In this document: in pieces, positions 44,821 through 53,902 of the stretch
Position numbering within the stretch: position 1 is the stretch's first letter
How the letters are laid out: each line of letters begins with the position of its first letter
Assembly (NCBI GenBank): GCA_003153155.1
Contig: PLWV01000013.1
Location: 215,852 to 279,851 of the forward strand
DNA from: Gallionella sp.
GTDB lineage: Bacteria > Pseudomonadota > Gammaproteobacteria > Burkholderiales > Gallionellaceae
Reading direction: 5' to 3'
Length of the DNA: 64,000 nucleotides
Program-made: the position numbers and the translations under genes
Notes under the pieces: generated by a model
What the model was told of the DNA's origin: nothing
What the model saw: only the letters and a program-made list of their open reading frames with translations
The model's database searches: none

Positions 44821-45270
44821 TCAATGTGTTCCGGGCGGCATTCTTAAGCGTTTATGCGGGCATTTCTTTTTGGTGCAATCCGCGTAGATGTGAAGCGAGT
44901 GGTCGCGGATGGTGAAGCCGAGTTCGGTGGCAACTTTTTCCTGACGCGCTTCGATGGCCGTATCGTAGAATTCCTCGACATGTCCGCATTGCAGACAAAC
45001 GATGTGGTCGTGATGTTCGCCCTTATTCAGTTCAAACACCGACTTGCCGCCCTCAAAATGGTGCCGCACCAGCAGTCCGGCCTGTTCGAACTGGGTCAGC
45101 ACACGGTACACCGTTGCCAGGCCCACGTCTTCTCCACTGCTGAGCAACTGCTTATAAACATCTTCCGCGCTCAAATGGCGTTCTTTGCTGTTTTCAAACA
45201 GATCCAGCACCTTAAGCCGTGGCAAGGTGGATTTGAGACCGGCACTCTTGAGGTGTTCGGGTTGGTGCAT
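44821..45270 (-). CDS. fur: Ferric uptake regulator
   Basis: Iron-sensing repressor. The winged helix includes TLPRLKVLDLFE and GLATVYRVLTQFEQAGL. The regulatory metal site includes HHDHIVCLQCGHVEEF, with the CxxC zinc motif, and HxxC-type residues follow in HIYADCTKKKC. I chose the ATG at 45270, preceded by GGGAGG. It is divergent from an iron-uptake operon, and a Fur-box-like sequence lies between them. Confidence 0.95.
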   Translation of the reverse strand: MHQPEHLKSAGLKSTLPRLKVLDLFENSKERHLSAEDVYKQLLSSGEDVGLATVYRVLTQFEQAGLLVRHHFEGGKSVFELNKGEHHDHIVCLQCGHVEEFYDTAIEARQEKVATELGFTIRDHSLHIYADCTKKKCPHKRLRMPPGTH

Positions 45271-45325
45271 ATCGTTACCTCCCAATTATTTCAAAGCATC
45301 ATGCCTGAAACTTGTTGCAATTGCA

Positions 45326-45344
45326 AATAAGAACAATTATCATT
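45326..45344. promoter_or_regulatory. Candidate Fur box
   Basis: AATAAGAACAATTATCATT agrees with the 19-bp consensus at 12 of 19 positions by my count, with the right half (ATTATCATT) the stronger. It lies 56 bp from the fur start and 27 bp from the cupredoxin start, so it could control both. Confidence 0.6.
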
Positions 45345-45370
45345 CGTATAAATCATTAAGGGGGATCGCC

Positions 45371-45682
45371 TTGAAACGCTTGTTGCTTATCGCACTATTA
45401 CTTCCATTCACCGCGCACGCAACCGACTATATGCTGACCATTAAAGACCATCAATTCCAGCCGGCCGAGTTCTCGGTTCCGTCCGGCACGAAGATCAAGC
45501 TCCTGATCGAGAATCAGGATGCTACCCCGGAGGAATTCGACAGCTATCCGCTGAACCGGGAAAAAGTGATTACCGGACACGGCACCGCCACGATTTACAT
45601 CGGCCCGCTTACCCCAGGACGTTACACGTTCATCGGAGAATTTCACGAAACCACCGCCCAAGGCGTCATCGTCGCCCAATAG
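45371..45682 (+). CDS. Periplasmic cupredoxin-like protein of iron uptake
   Basis: Signal peptide (RLLLIALLLPFTAHA), then one cupredoxin domain of about 85 residues with FQPAEFSVPSGTKIKLLIEN, EEFDSYPLNREKVI and PGRYTFIGEFH. The type I copper Cys is absent; the EEFDSYPLNREK segment resembles the cupredoxin part of EfeO. It probably hands iron to the FTR1 permease that follows 25 nt later. The likely start is TTG at 45371 after GGGGAT. Confidence 0.85.
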   Translation: MKRLLLIALLLPFTAHATDYMLTIKDHQFQPAEFSVPSGTKIKLLIENQDATPEEFDSYPLNREKVITGHGTATIYIGPLTPGRYTFIGEFHETTAQGVIVAQ

Positions 45683-45707
45683 GCCAATAAGACACACGGA
45701 GAGCGCC

Positions 45708-46532
45708 ATGTTCGGAACTGCCATCATCGTTTTTCGGGAAGTACTGGAAGCATCCATCATCATCGGGATTCTCGCTGCCGCGACGCGCAATATCCCCGGT
45801 AGCAGACGCTGGCTGGTCGCCGGACTGCTGGCCGGACTGGTGGGCGCCGGAGTGGTCGCCGCTTCAACCGACGCGATCGGATCGCTGGCCAACGGCATCG
45901 GCCAGGAAATTTTCAACGCCATCGTACTCGGTGTCGCGGTGCTGATGCTGGCATGGCACAATATCTGGATGGCATCGCACGGTGCCGTGTTGGCCGCCAA
46001 CGCAAAATTAGTGGGCCGTAACATTCGCGACGGGAACAGCGAGTGTTCGGCGCTATTGGTCATCGTCGGGCTGGCCGTGCTCAGGGAAGGATCGGAAACC
46101 GTGCTGTTCCTCTACGGCATCGCCGCCTCGGGCGATGGCGGGCAATCCTCGATGATGTTCGGCGGCATGGTCGGCATGCTGCTCGGCATCGCAGTCGGCT
46201 ACACATTATATGCCGGGCTGCTGCGCGTGCCGATGCGCTGGTTCTTTGCTGCGACCGGCATATTGGTGTTGCTGCTGGCGGCTGGCATGGCCTCGCAGGC
46301 CGCGCGTTTCCTGATCCAGGCCGACTTGCTGCCCAGCCTCGCCGCACCGCTGTGGGACACCTCGGCGGTGTTGCCGGAAAGTGGACTGCCCGGTATGTTG
46401 CTGCACAGCCTGATCGGCTATGACTCGCGCCCGGCAGGCATGCAAATCGTTTTTTACCTCACCGCGCTGGTCGCCATCTTTATCGGCATGAAATGGGCTG
46501 CCCGTCCCCGTCAAGCTGCCATGAAGAAATAA
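45708..46532 (+). CDS. FTR1-family high-affinity iron permease
   Basis: Seven-helix inner-membrane permease of 274 residues. It carries the two REXXE iron-transfer motifs, FREVLEASIIIGI near residue 10 and LREGSETVLFLYG near residue 125. Most similar in layout to EfeU/FTR1. It lies between a cupredoxin and an outer-membrane protein and is divergent from fur, so Fe(II)/Fe(III) uptake under Fur control is likely. Confidence 0.93.
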   Translation: MFGTAIIVFREVLEASIIIGILAAATRNIPGSRRWLVAGLLAGLVGAGVVAASTDAIGSLANGIGQEIFNAIVLGVAVLMLAWHNIWMASHGAVLAANAKLVGRNIRDGNSECSALLVIVGLAVLREGSETVLFLYGIAASGDGGQSSMMFGGMVGMLLGIAVGYTLYAGLLRVPMRWFFAATGILVLLLAAGMASQAARFLIQADLLPSLAAPLWDTSAVLPESGLPGMLLHSLIGYDSRPAGMQIVFYLTALVAIFIGMKWAARPRQAAMKK

Positions 46533-46539
46533 TCTGCTC

Positions 46540-47301
46540 ATGAAAAAATCTTTGTCGTTTTCCATTTCTCTTTCTCTGGGCGTCCTGCTCTCCGGAATTG
46601 TTTTTGCCCAGGCTGTTTTCGCCAACCCCGCGGATTACATTTATACCCCCGCTGTCGAATACGGTGAGAGGGAGATCGACGTCAAGATCGGCGCGAACAC
46701 GCCGCAAGCCGGAATTCGCGCACAAGGCGCCAGCCTCGGTTACGGTTACGGCGCAAAAGAATACTGGTTCACCGAGGTCTATTTGAAACAGGAGCGTAGC
46801 GGAAGCGCTGACGCCAACCTGGCCGAATGGGAAAACAAATTCCAGCTCACCGAAACCGGGCAATACCCGGTCGATGTCGGACTCATCACCGAACTGGAAG
46901 CACCGTTAAGCAGCAATGCACCGTGGGAGTTCAAGCTCGGCCCGTTGCTCCAGACGGAATTCGGCAAACTCCAGTTAAACGGCAACTTGCTTTTTGAACG
47001 CGCGTTCGGACGAGCGGATGAGAGTGGCGTGCCATACAGCACCAACTTCAATTACCAGTGGCAAGCCAAGTACCGCTGGCAACCCGTTCTGGAATTCGGC
47101 GTGCAGGGCTTCGGTGAAATGGGAAAATGGAACGACTGGAACAAGCAAGCCAACCAGAACCACCGCATCGGCCCGGCAATCTTCGGCAAGTTCGCGCTCG
47201 GCAACCGGCAAGCCATCAGGTACAACGCCGCATGGCTGCTCGGGGCAAGCAACGCCGCGCCTACCCATACCTTCAGGATGCAGGTCGAGTATGAGTTCTA
47301 G
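46540..47301 (+). CDS. Putative outer-membrane protein of the FTR1 operon
   Basis: Signal peptide (SISLSLGVLLSGIVFAQAVFA), then a beta-rich, Tyr/Trp-rich protein ending VEYEF, as in outer-membrane barrels. It starts 7 nt after the FTR1 stop, so it is probably coupled. The family is not recognised. Its TAG stop is the first three bases of the inverted-repeat element that follows. Confidence 0.8.
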   Translation: MKKSLSFSISLSLGVLLSGIVFAQAVFANPADYIYTPAVEYGEREIDVKIGANTPQAGIRAQGASLGYGYGAKEYWFTEVYLKQERSGSADANLAEWENKFQLTETGQYPVDVGLITELEAPLSSNAPWEFKLGPLLQTEFGKLQLNGNLLFERAFGRADESGVPYSTNFNYQWQAKYRWQPVLEFGVQGFGEMGKWNDWNKQANQNHRIGPAIFGKFALGNRQAIRYNAAWLLGASNAAPTHTFRMQVEYEF

Positions 47302-47652
47302 CAGGGTGTTGAAAAACTACTGATGAAACTACTAGCCATCTGACTAGGCAGCCAAAAAACGACAGCCAAGTCGTTGGTTATCCGCTCGACATAACTGCGT
47401 TGCTCAAGGGCTCAAAATGCGGGGTCGCGCAGCGATAGACTTATGTGTAAACCGCATCTGCGACACGTTACTGGCGAAGCCAGCCGATTGCGGGAGCAGA
47501 TGCAGGCCGCTCTTCCCGCACCAGGATGCTTCGCAACACCGTGTCAGAGCGGCTACTTTTTGCGAGTTGGGCAAGCCCATCCCTGCTAAACCCACTTCAT
47601 TCTTTCGCGCCTTGTTCTGCCGTCGCTCGCGACGTTTTTCAACACCCTGCTA
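47299..47652. mobile_element. 354-bp element with 19-bp perfect terminal inverted repeats
   Basis: TAGCAGGGTGTTGAAAAAC at 47299-47317 is perfectly inverted at 47634-47652. Inside are a 48-bp family A hairpin (47334-47381, arms TGACT/AGTCG with a G:U), a GCGAGTTGGGC...GCCC block related to the nuclease insertion, and no ORF. The ends resemble TGTTGAAAAA termini of several IS families, so it may be a MITE. Both flanking convergent genes end with TAG codons inside the repeats. Confidence 0.85.
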
Positions 47653-49374
47653 GGCATTGAGCCTATCCAACAACTCGCGAATTTTCATCGGGTCATCGGC
47701 GCGCAAAATCTTCTGAGTAAATATGGCGATTTCCGGCAGGCTGGTGGTGAGCACACGCTGCTTGATGCTCGGCACTTGCGCCGAGAACATGGAGAACTGG
47801 CGCAAACCAAAGCCCAGCAACAGGCGCGTGTAAGCCAATTCACCGGCCATTTCACCACACACGGAAATCGGCACGCCGAGTTTGTTGGATGTGACTATGA
47901 TGTGCGACAGCAAGTGCAGCACGGCGGGATGCAGCGGGTCATAGAGATGCGCGACTTCCTCATCGGTACGGTCTATCGCCAGGGTATATTGAATCAAGTC
48001 GTTGGTGCCGATGGACAGAAAGTCCAGCTTCCTGGCGAACACATTGAGCGCCAAAGCCGCGGCGGGTATTTCGATCATGCCTCCGATTTTCACCTCGCGG
48101 TCATACGGGATGCCTTCGTCATCCAGGCTTTGCTTGGTCGCGGCGATGAACTGCAAAGTCTGGTTGAGTTCGGAAACGCTGGACAACATCGGTATCAGTA
48201 TTTTGACGTTGCCGTAATGCGTGGCGCGCAGCAGCGCGCGCAACTGGGTGCGAAATAGTTGCGGTTCGGCCAGACACAAACGAATCGCGCGCAGCCCCAA
48301 TGCGGGATTGTTGGCGACGCGCTCCGCGCCTTTGAGTTGTTTGTCTGCGCCCAGATCGAAGGTGCGAATGATAACGGGCTGGCCTTCCATGCCCACAGCT
48401 GCGGCCCGGTACGCCTCGAACTGCTCTTCCTCCTCCGGCAAGTTGTCGCGGTTGAGAAACAGGAATTCACTGCGAAATAAACCAATCCCGGTCGCGCCAT
48501 TTTCCTTCACTTCGGCAATGTCCTCCGGCTTCTCGATGTTGGCATGCAACTCGATGACCGTGCCGTCCAGGGTGTTGGCGCGCGCGGTACGCAGCCGCTT
48601 GAGTTTCTTGCGCTCCAGCTCCCATGCACTTTGGCGCAGCTTGTATTCGGCAAGTATCAGCTTGTCGGGATTGACGATCAGCACGCCCTGCTCGCCATCC
48701 AGGATCAGCAGATCGTCTTCACGGATCAGTTCTCGCGCATGATGCAGACCCACCACACACGGCGTGTTCAGGCTGCGCGCAACGATCGCGGTGTGTGAAG
48801 TTGCGCCGCCCACATCGGTGATGAATGCGGCATATTGATGCGGCTTGAACTGGATCAGGTCGGCAGGGCTCAAGTCATGCGCCACCAGTATCGTCTCGAC
48901 ATCGTGACGCGCCGGAGGCGGCTGATGGCCGGGTTGCCCGAGCAATTGCTTGAGCAGGCGTTCGGCTACCTGGGTCACATCGGTCTGCCGCTCGCGCAAA
49001 TAAGCATCTTCAAACTCGTCGAACTGCGCAACCAAAGTTTCGGTCTGCGTTTTAAGCGCCCACTCGGCATTGCAATATTCATTGGCGATCATTTCGCGCG
49101 GCGCGACGCTCAACAGCGGATCGTCCAGAATCATCTGGTGCAATTCGAGGAAGGCATCGAACTCGGCGGCGGCATAGGTCGGACGATTGCTGCGCAGGCT
49201 GGAGAATTCATTGCGCGTGGCCAGCAACGCGGCATCAAAGCGCGCGATCTCATCATCAAGGAATTGCTTGGGCAGCACGTAATGCGCCACCTCCAGCGAG
49301 GTATGCGAAATCAGATGGGCATGGCCGATGGCGATGCCGCTGGAGACTGCTATGCCGTGCAGAGTAAAACTCAT
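47650..49374 (-). CDS. ptsI: Phosphoenolpyruvate-protein phosphotransferase (EI)
   Basis: Takes phosphate from PEP and passes it to HPr. The 574-residue EI includes the phosphorylated His in GGATSHTAIVARS near residue 190, EFLFLNRDNLP, and the PEP-binding DRTDEEVAHLYDPLHPAVL toward the C terminus. Its start overlaps the ptsH stop (ATGA). The stop lies in the right terminal repeat of the adjacent element. Confidence 0.95.
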   Translation of the reverse strand: MSFTLHGIAVSSGIAIGHAHLISHTSLEVAHYVLPKQFLDDEIARFDAALLATRNEFSSLRSNRPTYAAAEFDAFLELHQMILDDPLLSVAPREMIANEYCNAEWALKTQTETLVAQFDEFEDAYLRERQTDVTQVAERLLKQLLGQPGHQPPPARHDVETILVAHDLSPADLIQFKPHQYAAFITDVGGATSHTAIVARSLNTPCVVGLHHARELIREDDLLILDGEQGVLIVNPDKLILAEYKLRQSAWELERKKLKRLRTARANTLDGTVIELHANIEKPEDIAEVKENGATGIGLFRSEFLFLNRDNLPEEEEQFEAYRAAAVGMEGQPVIIRTFDLGADKQLKGAERVANNPALGLRAIRLCLAEPQLFRTQLRALLRATHYGNVKILIPMLSSVSELNQTLQFIAATKQSLDDEGIPYDREVKIGGMIEIPAAALALNVFARKLDFLSIGTNDLIQYTLAIDRTDEEVAHLYDPLHPAVLHLLSHIIVTSNKLGVPISVCGEMAGELAYTRLLLGFGLRQFSMFSAQVPSIKQRVLTTSLPEIAIFTQKILRADDPMKIRELLDRLNA

Positions 49375-49640
49375 TCGCCCTCTCCGAAGTAATCGTTGAT
49401 CAATTTCAACAATGCCTGCATCGCCTCGGCCTCATCTTCGCCATTGGTCTCGATGACTATCGTCGTGCCCTTGGCAGCGGCCAGCATCATCACGCCCATG
49501 ATACTTTTGGCGTTCACGCGGCGATTGTTGCGCGTCAGCATCACCTCGCACTTGAAGCTGGAAGCAAGTTGCGTAAGCTTTGCCGAGGCGCGCGCATGCA
49601 GGCCGAGCTTGTTGATGATGAGCATGTCTTGTTGCAACAT
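49371..49640 (-). CDS. ptsH: Phosphocarrier protein HPr
   Basis: 89 residues. GLHARASAKL carries His-15, and KSIMGVMMLAAAKG carries the regulatory Ser-46 region. I chose the ATG at 49640; the longer frame overlaps the EIIA gene. It sits between EIIA-Man and EI, an arrangement typical of betaproteobacterial regulatory PTS with no sugar permease. Confidence 0.95.
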   Translation of the reverse strand: MLQQDMLIINKLGLHARASAKLTQLASSFKCEVMLTRNNRRVNAKSIMGVMMLAAAKGTTIVIETNGEDEAEAMQALLKLINDYFGEGE

Positions 49641-49641
49641 C

Positions 49642-50028
49642 TTAACCTGCCATCTGAACGATACATTCACGCCCGCCTTCGACGGCGATCTTCGCCAGTT
49701 CCGGCATGGTCTTGCCGAGACTGCATACCACACGCAACAGCATCGGCAGATTCAATCCCGCCACCCCCATCACGCGTTCGGCACGGCACAGTTGCCGTCC
49801 GATATTGCTAGGGGTGGCGCCAAACACATCCGCCAAAATCAGCACGCCATCGCCCGTATCGAGTTGTTTGATGAGTGCCTGTCCTTCGGCCAATTTTAGT
49901 TGCGGATCGTCACCGGCCAACACCGATAACACTTTAAGATTGGGCGGCACTTCGCCCAGCACATGCCTGACGCAATCCACAAAACTATCGCCCAGCCCGT
50001 TGTGCGTCACCAATAAAATTCCGGCCAC
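49642..50028 (-). CDS. PTS EIIA component, mannose family
   Basis: 128 residues. GILLVTHNGLGDSF carries the phosphorylated His near residue 9, and GVLILADVFGATPSN is characteristic of the Man-family EIIA. It starts with GTG and ends 1 nt before ptsH. No EIIB or EIIC is in the window, so it probably signals rather than transports. Confidence 0.92.
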   Translation of the reverse strand: MAGILLVTHNGLGDSFVDCVRHVLGEVPPNLKVLSVLAGDDPQLKLAEGQALIKQLDTGDGVLILADVFGATPSNIGRQLCRAERVMGVAGLNLPMLLRVVCSLGKTMPELAKIAVEGGRECIVQMAG

Positions 50029-50041
50029 ACATCACCCCTTT

Positions 50042-50266
50042 TTATATTAAGCCCATGGCATATGCCACCAGCAACGCAGCCCCCAGCAAAACGATCCAGC
50101 CATAGCGGGCGAACCAGCGCAACACGTTGGCTTTATCGGTATCCGCTTGCTGTTCCCTGACGACAATCACACCGATCTTGCGCAATGCATTGATCCCCAC
50201 CGCGCGCCGCACTTTTTGTTCCACGATGTTTTGTTCAGGACTCTGCATGGGCTCGGGATTATTCAC
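50042..50266 (-). CDS. Small single-pass membrane protein
   Basis: 74 residues. The N-terminal 50 are polar (VRRAVGINALRKIGVIVV), followed by one transmembrane helix near residues 54-73 (GWIVLLGAALLVAYAMGLI). The GTG start overlaps the apbE stop (GTGA), supporting translation. Function unknown. Confidence 0.75.
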   Translation of the reverse strand: MNNPEPMQSPEQNIVEQKVRRAVGINALRKIGVIVVREQQADTDKANVLRWFARYGWIVLLGAALLVAYAMGLI

Positions 50267-51300
50267 GGTTCGACCTCTGGATGAATGTTCTTGTCGGTGA
50301 ATTCTAGCCGTTTCTGCAACCCGGCTGTGAGATGGATATTGCCTTGCCCATCCACCAGCATCGCCTCGGACAGACCCATCTGAGTGGCGGCAGCGCGCCA
50401 GCCTCGCGCTCCTGCGATGAACAATGGCTTGGAAGCCGCATCAGACAACACTCCGGCGCGTGTGCCATGGGTCAGAATGGTAACCGCCTGCACGCCCTGC
50501 ATGGGATAACCGCTGCGCGGATTGATCAGATGACAGTAGCGCACATTGCCCAGCATGAAGTAACGCTGGTAATCGCCCGAAGTGCCGATAGCCTCGCCGT
50601 CATTCAGATCCAAGGTCGCCAGTGCTCCGGACTTGCGCGGATGCTGGATACCAACGCGCCACGGATGATTGCCATGCTGGCCGAGTGCCAGGACATTGCC
50701 GCCGATGTTGATCAGCGCGTTGTGGATGCCCTGCTTGTGCAGCAACTCGGCGGCGCGATCCAGTGCGTAGCCTTTGGCGTAGCCGCCCAAATCCACCTGC
50801 ACGAATTTATTATTACTCTTCGCCCTGCCACGCTCGATCGAGATGTCGCTCATCTGCGGATTGGCCGCAACCCATTGCGCGACCTGCTTTTCGTCCGGTT
50901 GCACAGGTTTGAATTCATCGGCGTGAAAGCCCCACAACTGCACCAACCCCCCGATAGCCGGATTAAACAAGCCTTGCGACTGCTGCGAAAGTTGCGCAGC
51001 ATCTTGCAGTATGGCGACGAGCTCTGCCGAAATAGCAGCACTTTCACCCTTTGCGAACGCGGCATTCAATTCACTCAGCTCACTTGGTTGCCACGCGTGC
51101 AGCATGTCGTGCAACCGTTGAAACTCTTGCATCACCCCGCTCACCGCCTGCCGCGCGCGGGTTTCATCCTCGCCATACACGCTAACCTCAACCAGCGTGC
51201 CGAATACATAGCCCTGCTCCTGATACAGCGGCTCTTTGCCTTCACAAGCAGTGAGCAGCAGAACGGCAACAATAGCGAAAAAACGAATCAACGTAGCCAT
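50263..51300 (-). CDS. apbE: FAD:protein FMN transferase, lipoprotein
   Basis: Attaches FMN to Thr of target flavoproteins such as NqrB/RnfG-type subunits. It starts with a lipobox (AVLLLTACEG), so it is anchored at a membrane. YVFGTLVEV, DLGGYAKGYALDRA, NIGGNVLALGQ and AIGTSGDYQRYF are family motifs. It directly follows gshA with no intergenic bases. No target flavoprotein is visible here. Confidence 0.94.
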   Translation of the reverse strand: MATLIRFFAIVAVLLLTACEGKEPLYQEQGYVFGTLVEVSVYGEDETRARQAVSGVMQEFQRLHDMLHAWQPSELSELNAAFAKGESAAISAELVAILQDAAQLSQQSQGLFNPAIGGLVQLWGFHADEFKPVQPDEKQVAQWVAANPQMSDISIERGRAKSNNKFVQVDLGGYAKGYALDRAAELLHKQGIHNALINIGGNVLALGQHGNHPWRVGIQHPRKSGALATLDLNDGEAIGTSGDYQRYFMLGNVRYCHLINPRSGYPMQGVQAVTILTHGTRAGVLSDAASKPLFIAGARGWRAAATQMGLSEAMLVDGQGNIHLTAGLQKRLEFTDKNIHPEVEP

Positions 51301-52575
51301 CTATGGATTTTCAGCCGCCTCGATTTCCAGCGCCGCAGCCAGCAATGCCAATCGCGCCACCACACCGTATGCATAAAAACGATTGGGCGTGTCGTCCGGC
51401 TCGCAATCAGGATTCGGCATCGTGCAACAGGCTTTAAACGCCAGAGGCTCGAAATGCATCCCGGCTGTATTGAGATTTTCATCCACGCCACGGGTGGTAT
51501 GCACGCGATAAAATCCGCCGACCACGTAGTGATCGATCATATATATCACCGGTTCGGCCACCGCCTCGTTGATTTGCTCGAAGGTGTACACCCCTTCCTG
51601 TATCAGCACATCCGAGACTGCCAAGCCCTCTTTCACCACCGCCATCTTGTTGCGCTGCTTGCGGTTCAGGCCGGTGATTTCGCTGGCATCCTTCACCGTC
51701 ATGATGCCCATGCCGTACGTCCCCGCATCGGCTTTGACGATGACGAACGGATCATGTTTCACGCCATACTCGGCATATTTGACGCGTATCTTTTGCAGCA
51801 CAACATCTACCTGCGCGGCTAGACATTCTTCTCCGACACGCTCCTGAAAATTGACCTGATCGCAAGTGGCAAAATACGGATTGATCAGCCACGAGTCGAT
51901 GTCGAGCAGCTTGGCGAATTCGCCCGCAACACGATCATAAGCGGCGAAATGCTGCGATTTGCGCCGCGTGTACCAACCGGCAGAAAGCGGCGGGAAAACC
52001 GCCTGCTCAAGATTTTTCAAAATGTCGGGCACGCCGCCGGACAAGTCATTGTTAAGCAACACCACGCACGGATCGAAGTCCGCCAGACCCAGCCGGTTGG
52101 CACGCCGCACCAGCGGCTCCAGCGTCAATGTGCTGCCGTTGGGTAATTGAATCTGCGTGGCTGCGGTTATCTCCGGCAACAGGCTGCCGATGCGCACGCG
52201 CATGCCTGCTAGCTTGAGGATCATCACGATCTGCGCCACGTTCTGCAGGTAAAACAAATTGCGTGTGTGGTTCTCCGGTATCAGCAAAACACCGCGCGCT
52301 TCCGGGCAGATTTTCTCCACCGCGCTCTGCATGGCATGCACGCACAGCGGCAGAAATTCCGGGTTGAGATTATTGAAGCCGCCGGGAAACAGATTGGTGT
52401 CCACCGGCGCCAGCTTGAAACCGCTGTTGCGCAAATCCACCGAAGCGTAGAACGGCACGGCGTGCTCCAGCCATTGCGTGCGAAACCAATGCTCGATGTT
52501 CGGCATGGCATCCAGAAAACGCCGCTCCAGATCGAGCAACGGGCCGGTCAGTGCGGTGGTGAGATGGGGGACCAT
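51301..52575 (-). CDS. gshA: Glutamate-cysteine ligase, Acidithiobacillus/betaproteobacterial type
   Basis: First step of glutathione synthesis. The 424-residue protein is of the family first recognised in Acidithiobacillus (TIGR02049-like), not the E. coli type: LFPGGFNNLNPEFLPL, LIPENHTRNLFYLQNV, and VIVKADAGTYGMGIMTVKD with its ATP-grasp-like look. I chose the ATG at 52575 (MVPHLTTALTG). gshB is not in the window. Confidence 0.92.
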   Translation of the reverse strand: MVPHLTTALTGPLLDLERRFLDAMPNIEHWFRTQWLEHAVPFYASVDLRNSGFKLAPVDTNLFPGGFNNLNPEFLPLCVHAMQSAVEKICPEARGVLLIPENHTRNLFYLQNVAQIVMILKLAGMRVRIGSLLPEITAATQIQLPNGSTLTLEPLVRRANRLGLADFDPCVVLLNNDLSGGVPDILKNLEQAVFPPLSAGWYTRRKSQHFAAYDRVAGEFAKLLDIDSWLINPYFATCDQVNFQERVGEECLAAQVDVVLQKIRVKYAEYGVKHDPFVIVKADAGTYGMGIMTVKDASEITGLNRKQRNKMAVVKEGLAVSDVLIQEGVYTFEQINEAVAEPVIYMIDHYVVGGFYRVHTTRGVDENLNTAGMHFEPLAFKACCTMPNPDCEPDDTPNRFYAYGVVARLALLAAALEIEAAENP

Positions 52576-52698
52576 AATGCTTTGCGAATAATTGACTCGG
52601 CACATTCTAGCCGATAGCCGCTGCCCGGCGCTGCTATTCTGTTTAAGGAACGGATTTCGCGGCACCAACGAATTCCGTGCACGCAAAATTCAGGGCAC

Positions 52699-52724
52699 AA
52701 AAAAAGCCGGCTTGCGCCGGCCTT
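52699..52724 (-). terminator. Rho-independent terminator of the cytochrome c gene
   Basis: On the minus strand: GCCGGC, loop GCAA, GCCGGC, then TTTTTTTG. It begins 20 nt after the cytochrome stop. Confidence 0.88.
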
Positions 52725-52743
52725 TGCGAAGATCGCTGCTTAG

Positions 52744-53067
52744 CTACTTGGCCAGGGCCAAAATAAATTCAACCAATTCTTTGATTGCATCCTGTTTCTT
52801 GCCGGATGGATCGAGAGCAGGCATAGGTGTAGCACCCCACACGCCACCGCCGCCCTTGGATACTTTAGCGATCAGCCTGGCTTCAGCTCCCGCATCACCT
52901 TTGTATTTTTTAGCAACGTCCATCCAAGCCGGACCAACTACCTTCTTATCAATTGAGTGACAAGCGGCGCAGCCGTTCTTTTTAGCCAGATCCGGCATGT
53001 CGGTTGCCATTGCGCTGCCTGCAACCATCAATCCTGCTGCTGCTATGCTTACGATAATAGATTTCAT
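52744..53067 (-). CDS. Small class I c-type cytochrome
   Basis: 107 residues with signal peptide (IIVSIAAAGLMVAGSAMA), one CAACH haem motif near residue 33, and a PMPALDP Met ligand near residue 82. This is the cytochrome c551/c552 pattern, a periplasmic electron carrier. It is monocistronic with its own terminator. In an iron or sulfur oxidiser it could carry electrons to a terminal oxidase, but the window does not show the partner. Confidence 0.93.
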   Translation of the reverse strand: MKSIIVSIAAAGLMVAGSAMATDMPDLAKKNGCAACHSIDKKVVGPAWMDVAKKYKGDAGAEARLIAKVSKGGGGVWGATPMPALDPSGKKQDAIKELVEFILALAK

Positions 53068-53329
53068 GATTCCTCCGTCATATTTCGAGCTACGTTACAA
53101 ACTAAAGTGAAAAATAAACTCAAGGTCAGGTTACGCCCCCGCTTGCGATTCTATACCCCTCTTCCTGCAATAACAATGTGCGGGGGCAAAAGACCAGCGC
53201 CAGAACAGTATTCGTCGGGTTGAATAGCAACCAGTCTTGCAGGGATTTCGCCCGCCTTACGCAGACAGTGAGACCACATTGATCCGCCTCGATAACTTCC
53301 CTGATCGCTCTCTTTAAAAACTCTGAATT

Positions 53330-53902
53330 TCATTGGTGCTGCTTGCCGCTCAGTTTGCGCATCAGTTCCGTGGCTTCTTGCGGAGAAAGTTCCCGCTCCT
53401 TGACCAGGTTAAATAATAACCACAGCGCGGCACCGTTGAACAACACGAATATCACCTCCAGATACAGTATCGGCGTAACGATGGTGAGCATGGGCCCTGC
53501 CATGAAAATGAAGTAGAACCCCTGAAAAGAAGGCAACAGCGCGCGGGTGATCGCATAGTAAAACTGGAATGGCGGGAATAGCAGAATCACCGTCAGGTTA
53601 GCCGCTACCACTAACAGTATGGCGTTCTGGTAATTGAAACGTCCCTTCGTGCCGATGATATTTTTGACATCGCGCAACAACAGCCACGCAATCCCGACAT
53701 TCACCAGCAACACCACAATTTCGAGAAACAGCACATCGCCGTTGATCACTTCGTTGACTCCGCGCGCGAATCTAAAATTAAAGCCTGCGAAGATAAGCGC
53801 TTTGGTATCGGTGAACGAAAAGGAATCGAACGGCGGGAACAGCCATATCACGGCGAGATTGGCCGCCCCCAGCCATAATGCGATTTTTTGTTTCAGGTTC
53901 AT
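53330..53902 (-). CDS. Four-helix inner-membrane protein of unknown function
   Basis: 190 residues. Hydrophobic segments lie near residues 5-20, 55-75, 90-110 and 140-165. Two FPPF motifs (WLFPPFDSF and LLFPPFQFYY) recur in an internally repeated layout, suggesting duplication. The C-terminal tail (ELSPQEATELMRKLSGK) resembles SHOCT-like tails. GGGGAGG precedes the ATG at 53902. Family not recognised. Confidence 0.78.
   Translation of the reverse strand: MNLKQKIALWLGAANLAVIWLFPPFDSFSFTDTKALIFAGFNFRFARGVNEVINGDVLFLEIVVLLVNVGIAWLLLRDVKNIIGTKGRFNYQNAILLVVAANLTVILLFPPFQFYYAITRALLPSFQGFYFIFMAGPMLTIVTPILYLEVIFVLFNGAALWLLFNLVKERELSPQEATELMRKLSGKQHQ

Noticed and set aside
50332-51822. 496-residue plus-strand ORF
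   Set aside because: It runs antisense through apbE and gshA and has the composition of a shadow frame.
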